Part shown: positions 5,011-8,054 of the stretch, piece after piece
Layout: every line of letters begins with the position of its first letter
How positions within the stretch are numbered: the first letter of the stretch is position 1
Source: a bacterium (Candidatus Torokbacteria) CG_4_10_14_0_2_um_filter_35_8
GTDB lineage: Bacteria > Patescibacteriota > GCA-2792135
Direction: 5' to 3'
Assembly (NCBI GenBank): GCA_002792135.1
Contig: PFNU01000086.1
Coordinates: 1-8,054, forward strand
Length of the DNA: 8,054 nt
The notes under the pieces: generated by a model
What the model was told of the DNA's origin: nothing
The model's database searches: none
Seen by the model: only the letters and a program-made list of their open reading frames with translations
Made by a program: the position numbers and the translations under genes

Positions 5011-7008
5011 ATGAACATCAAAATTGTCCAAGTCATTCCCCTATCTAGCATTCCTCTTAATAAAGAGCAAACTTATAGTTATACTTACCCGAAGAAATTA
5101 CAAAATCAGCTGAAAATCGGACAGCTTATCAGAATAAATTTCAGATCAAAAATTATCAGGGGTGTGATTTTTGGTTTTAAGAGTTTAAAAAAGAAACCAC
5201 CATATTCTTTAAAATCTGTCCAAGAATTATTACTTCCTGTACCAATTTTTGACAATAAGCAACTTAAACTTTCCAAATGGATTTCAGATTATTACCATGT
5301 GTCTTTGGGCGTAGTCTTAAAAAGCATGCTGCCGCCTATTACTAAAAAAGTGATAAGAAGGCAGTTTAAAGCTAGTTTAAGAAAGAGAAAGAGAAGGTTG
5401 TTTAAGCTTAATAAAGCTCAAAAGAAGGCAGTAGATACAATTTTACAATCTAAAAAAAATCAAACCTTTCTACTTTTTGAAGTGACAGGATCAGGAAAAA
5501 CCGAGGTTTATTTAAGAGTTATTAAGAAGATTATAAAAGATGATAAACAAGTTTTAATGCTAGTTCCAGAGATTTCTCTTACTCCGCAGGTGCTTACGCG
5601 ATTTACAGATAGATTTGGAAAAGATAAAGTGGCTATTCTACACAGTAATTTAACTGGAAAGGAAAGATTTTCTGAATGGGTTAGGATAAAGAAAAATGAA
5701 GCAAAAATTGTGATTGGGACAAGATCTTCTGTTTTTGCGCCTTTTTGTAATTTGGGATTAATAGTGATTGATGAAGAGCATGAGTCAAGCTACAAACAAT
5801 GGGATCAGAATCCTAGATATGATGCAAGAGGTGTTTGTGGGAAATTATCAAAAATTTATAATTGTAAGCAGGTTTTAGGAAGTGCGACTCCGAAAGTAGA
5901 ATCTTTTTTTAGAGCAAAAGAGAAAGATTATAAATTACTTTATTTACCTAAGAGAATCAAGCAGGAAGAAATGCCAGAAGTAGCAGTTATTGATATGCGA
6001 AAGGAGCTTGAAAGAGGAAATAAGAGCATTTTGTCAGATAAGTTAGTTTCTGAGATTAAGAAGATTTTAGAAAGAAGGCAACAAGTTATCCTCTTTTTAA
6101 ATCGTAGAGGAACAGCAACATTTGTTTTATGTCGTGATTGTGGCCATGTAATAAAATGTCCTTATTGCGATGTACCAATGGTTTTTCACTCTGACACCCA
6201 AAGACTTATTTGCCATTATTGCGGTTTAATTAGTAAGTTGCCTACAGTTTGTCCAAAATGCAGAAGTCTTAATATAAAATATTTTGGCTCAGGGACAGAG
6301 AAGGTTGAGCAAGAGATTAGAAAAGTTTTTCCAAAAGCTGGAGTTTCTCGTATGGATAGAGATAGTACAAGGCTCAGAAGAAGATATTTAGAGATTTATC
6401 GTAATTTTAAAAACCATAAGATTGATATTTTGGTTGGCACGCAGATGATCACAAAAGGATGGGATTTTCCAAAGGTAGGACTTGTGGGGATTATATCGGC
6501 AGATACGGTCTTAAACTTACCTGATTTTAGATCATCTGAAAGAACCTTTCAGCTTCTAACCCAAGTTTCTGGAAGAACAGGAAGGGGAAGAAAAAATCTT
6601 GGAAAAGTTATTTTACAGACATATAATCTTAGTAATTCTGCCATTAAATTTGCATCAAAGCATGATTTTTCAGGATTTTTTAAAGAGGAAATAAAAGTGA
6701 GAAAGTCACTTTCCTATCCCCCATTTTCTAGGATTATCAAGCTTATCTATAGCCACAAGAACGAAAAAAAGGTAATATATAAGGCAAGAGGACTTGCTCG
6801 GATTTTAAAAAGAAAGTTTAAGAAAAACAAAGAAGTTGAAATTTTGGGACCATCACCTACTTTTATTTCTAAAGTAAGAGGAAAATTTAGATGGCAGATA
6901 GTTGTAAAGATAAAGAAAAATGTAGAAGACAAGAAAGTTAAAGAAAACTTGTTAAAGTTAATGCCTAGTAATTGGATAGTAGATGTTGATCCGGAAAGTT
7001 TACTTTAA
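5011..7008 (+). CDS. priA: Primosomal protein N' (replication restart helicase PriA)
   Basis: Superfamily 2 DNA helicase that recognises stalled forks and reloads the replicative helicase. In order: 3'-end-binding domain (about 1-108, with QLIRINFRSKIIRGVIFGF-type strands near 38-56); a short, very basic linker (about 111-132); helicase lobe 1 with Walker A TGSGKT (159-164), LVPEISLTPQ (184-193), DEEH (254-257) and GSATP (290-294); a zinc-binding insert with eight cysteines in pairs (C374/C377, C383/C386, C401/C404, C414/C417); lobe 2 with GTQMITKGWDFP (476-487) and QVSGRTGRG (518-526); and the C-terminal domain from YPPFSRIIKL (569-578). At 665 residues it is about 65 shorter than E. coli PriA (732). 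Nearly all of the deficit lies before Walker A, where the winged-helix domain should be. fmt follows after 15 bases, so the two are probably cotranscribed. Confidence 0.97.
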   Translation: MNIKIVQVIPLSSIPLNKEQTYSYTYPKKLQNQLKIGQLIRINFRSKIIRGVIFGFKSLKKKPPYSLKSVQELLLPVPIFDNKQLKLSKWISDYYHVSLGVVLKSMLPPITKKVIRRQFKASLRKRKRRLFKLNKAQKKAVDTILQSKKNQTFLLFEVTGSGKTEVYLRVIKKIIKDDKQVLMLVPEISLTPQVLTRFTDRFGKDKVAILHSNLTGKERFSEWVRIKKNEAKIVIGTRSSVFAPFCNLGLIVIDEEHESSYKQWDQNPRYDARGVCGKLSKIYNCKQVLGSATPKVESFFRAKEKDYKLLYLPKRIKQEEMPEVAVIDMRKELERGNKSILSDKLVSEIKKILERRQQVILFLNRRGTATFVLCRDCGHVIKCPYCDVPMVFHSDTQRLICHYCGLISKLPTVCPKCRSLNIKYFGSGTEKVEQEIRKVFPKAGVSRMDRDSTRLRRRYLEIYRNFKNHKIDILVGTQMITKGWDFPKVGLVGIISADTVLNLPDFRSSERTFQLLTQVSGRTGRGRKNLGKVILQTYNLSNSAIKFASKHDFSGFFKEEIKVRKSLSYPPFSRIIKLIYSHKNEKKVIYKARGLARILKRKFKKNKEVEILGPSPTFISKVRGKFRWQIVVKIKKNVEDKKVKENLLKLMPSNWIVDVDPESLL

Positions 7009-7023
7009 ATCTGGAATTAATAT

Positions 7024-7962
7024 ATGAAGAAAATTTTATTTTTTGGAACAGGAGAATTTGGGCTTAAGCCTCTTAAGGCTTTAATAAAGAGCTCTAATTT
7101 TAAAATAGTTGGGGTTGTTACTAATCCTGATAAAGAAGTCGGACGACATCAGAAGTTAAGTTTTTCACCCATAAAAAAAATCACCTTGGAAAACAACATC
7201 AAGGTTTTTCAATCACAGAAGTTAAAAGACAACAGTAAATTTCTTAAGATAGTTAGAAATCTTAAGCCAGATTTAATTGTGGTAATAGCTTATGGATTGA
7301 TTATTCCTGAGGAAATTCTAGAGATTCCCAAGTTTAGATCTATTAATGTTCATGCTTCCCTCCTCCCAAAATTCAGAGGTCCTTCTCCTGTTCAGTTTCA
7401 GATATTGAAAGGAGAAAGGAAAACTGGAGTTACTATTATGCTTATGGATAAAAAAATAGACCATGGGCCTATTTTAAAACAAAAAAAGGTTACTTTATCA
7501 CCTAGTATTACCGCAGGAGAATTACATGATAAGCTTTCTGAATTTAGTATTGAATTACTTACTGAAACATTAAATCAGTGGGTTGAAGGTGAAATCAAAC
7601 CCCAAGTACAAGATCGCTCTGAAGCAACTTATACAAAGATCTTAAAGCGAGAAGATGGGCACATTAATTGGTCTAAGAAAAAAATTGATATTGAAAGAAT
7701 GGTAAGAGCTTTTGATCCTTGGCCTGGGACTTTTTCTTTTCTTAATAAAAAAAGATTAAAAATCCTAAAAGTTAAGATTTCTAATCACAAAGCTAAAAAA
7801 ACTTGCCAAAATGGACAAATTGTGGTCTTCAGTGATAAAATGCTCGTGAAATGTAAAGATGGGTTTATTGAGGTTTTAAAGCTTCAAATGGAAGGAAAAA
7901 AAGTTGTAAATGCCTCAGAGTTTATTAGAGGTTATAATGTTAATGGAAGTATTCTGAGTTAA
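7024..7962 (+). CDS. fmt: Methionyl-tRNA formyltransferase
   Basis: Transfers a formyl group from 10-formyltetrahydrofolate to initiator Met-tRNA, giving fMet-tRNA for bacterial translation initiation. The 312 residues fit the family (about 310-315). The N-terminal Rossmann domain opens with ILFFGTGEFG (4-13). Catalytic residues are N108 and H110 in NVHASLLPKFRGPSPVQ (108-124) and D146 in MDKKIDHGPIL (141-151), with H147 where E. coli has Thr. The tRNA-binding C-terminal OB-like domain (about 205-312) includes RAFDPWPGTFS (228-238) and the closing LQMEGKKVVNASEFIRGY (287-304). It starts 15 bases after priA ends. CTGGAA at 7011-7016 is a weak Shine-Dalgarno about 7 bases from the ATG. In many bacteria def (peptide deformylase) sits between or beside priA and fmt; it is absent here. 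Confidence 0.97.
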   Translation: MKKILFFGTGEFGLKPLKALIKSSNFKIVGVVTNPDKEVGRHQKLSFSPIKKITLENNIKVFQSQKLKDNSKFLKIVRNLKPDLIVVIAYGLIIPEEILEIPKFRSINVHASLLPKFRGPSPVQFQILKGERKTGVTIMLMDKKIDHGPILKQKKVTLSPSITAGELHDKLSEFSIELLTETLNQWVEGEIKPQVQDRSEATYTKILKREDGHINWSKKKIDIERMVRAFDPWPGTFSFLNKKRLKILKVKISNHKAKKTCQNGQIVVFSDKMLVKCKDGFIEVLKLQMEGKKVVNASEFIRGYNVNGSILS

Positions 7963-7980
7963 CTTGTAGAATATATTATT

Positions 7981-8008
7981 TTGAACTTTGCATTTTTAAT
8001 TTTTTAAT
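7981..8008 (+). promoter_or_regulatory. Possible promoter for tRNA-Gln
   Basis: TTGAAC (7981-7986, 4 of 6 to TTGACA) and TTTAAT (8003-8008, 5 of 6 to TATAAT) are 16 bases apart. The predicted start would coincide almost exactly with the mature tRNA 5' end at 8014. The region is nearly all A/T, so chance matches are easy. No terminator hairpin for fmt is visible in the 51-base gap. Confidence 0.3.
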
Positions 8009-8013
8009 TTATC

Positions 8014-8054
8014 TGCGGGATCGTCTAATGGTAGGACGTAAGACTCTGGCTCTT
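8014..8054 (+). tRNA. tRNA-Gln (anticodon CTG), 5' part, cut by the window end
   Basis: Forty-one bases fold as the first half of a tRNA. The acceptor 5' strand is TGCGGGA (8014-8020). The D-stem is GTCT (8023-8026) with GGAC (8034-8037), closed by one T-G wobble, around a 7-base D-loop AATGGTA that contains GG. The anticodon stem is TAAGA (8039-8043) with TCTT (8051-8054). The 7-base loop CTCTGGC has T33 followed by CTG (8046-8048), which decodes CAG glutamine. U at position 1 is typical of bacterial tRNA-Gln and favours a weak first pair. The rest (variable loop, T-arm, acceptor 3' strand) lies beyond the window. Confidence 0.93.

Noticed and set aside
6747..6932. 61-codon minus-strand open frame inside priA
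   Set aside because: It lies wholly within the conserved C-terminal part of priA, is a low-complexity Phe/Leu-rich antisense translation of Lys-rich codons, and has no start signals.

Overview
The window is AT-rich bacterial chromosome with compact housekeeping genes. All genes use standard stops (TAA, with one TGA at the end of gltX). The proteins are rich in Lys and Ile, untranslated leaders look very short, and clear Shine-Dalgarno sites are nearly absent. Genes for tRNA-dependent translation (gltX, fmt, tRNA-Gln) and restart helicase priA mark it as bacterial. The overall style, including an AmmeMemoRadiSam cassette in a small-gene, AT-rich background, suggests an uncultured lineage such as Patescibacteria/CPR (perhaps Microgenomates). 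That placement is inference only; no marker in the window proves it.

Layout: gltX (glutamyl-tRNA synthetase) runs leftward from 1491 to 10. A short divergent gap with facing -10 elements separates it from an unrecognised 49-codon rightward ORF (1549-1698). thpR (RNA 2',3'-cyclic phosphodiesterase / 2'-5' ligase family) runs leftward (2267-1710) and shares a palindromic -10 element with rightward amrS (2307-3320). A 258-base spacer follows (3321-3578). It is unusual: it is packed with degenerate 7- and 8-base tandem repeats and two interleaved long-range inverted repeats. After it come amrB (LigB/MEMO-type) and amrA (AMMECR1). These two are in the same reading frame, separated only by one TAA and one sense codon. 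priA and fmt follow as a tight pair, and the window ends inside a tRNA-Gln(CTG) gene.

How the genes relate: amrS, amrB and amrA form the three-component AmmeMemoRadiSam module, a widely conserved system whose biochemical product I cannot state. gltX, fmt and tRNA-Gln belong to translation. GluRS charges tRNA-Glu and, in lineages lacking GlnRS, also mischarges tRNA-Gln before amidation. Fmt formylates initiator Met-tRNA. PriA restarts stalled replication forks, and its linkage to fmt is a remnant of the common priA-def-fmt order, here without def.

The most interesting points are the split-but-in-frame amrB/amrA pair, the repeat-filled spacer that separates amrS from amrBA, a PriA that seems to lack the winged-helix domain, and the symmetric overlapping promoters with near-leaderless starts.
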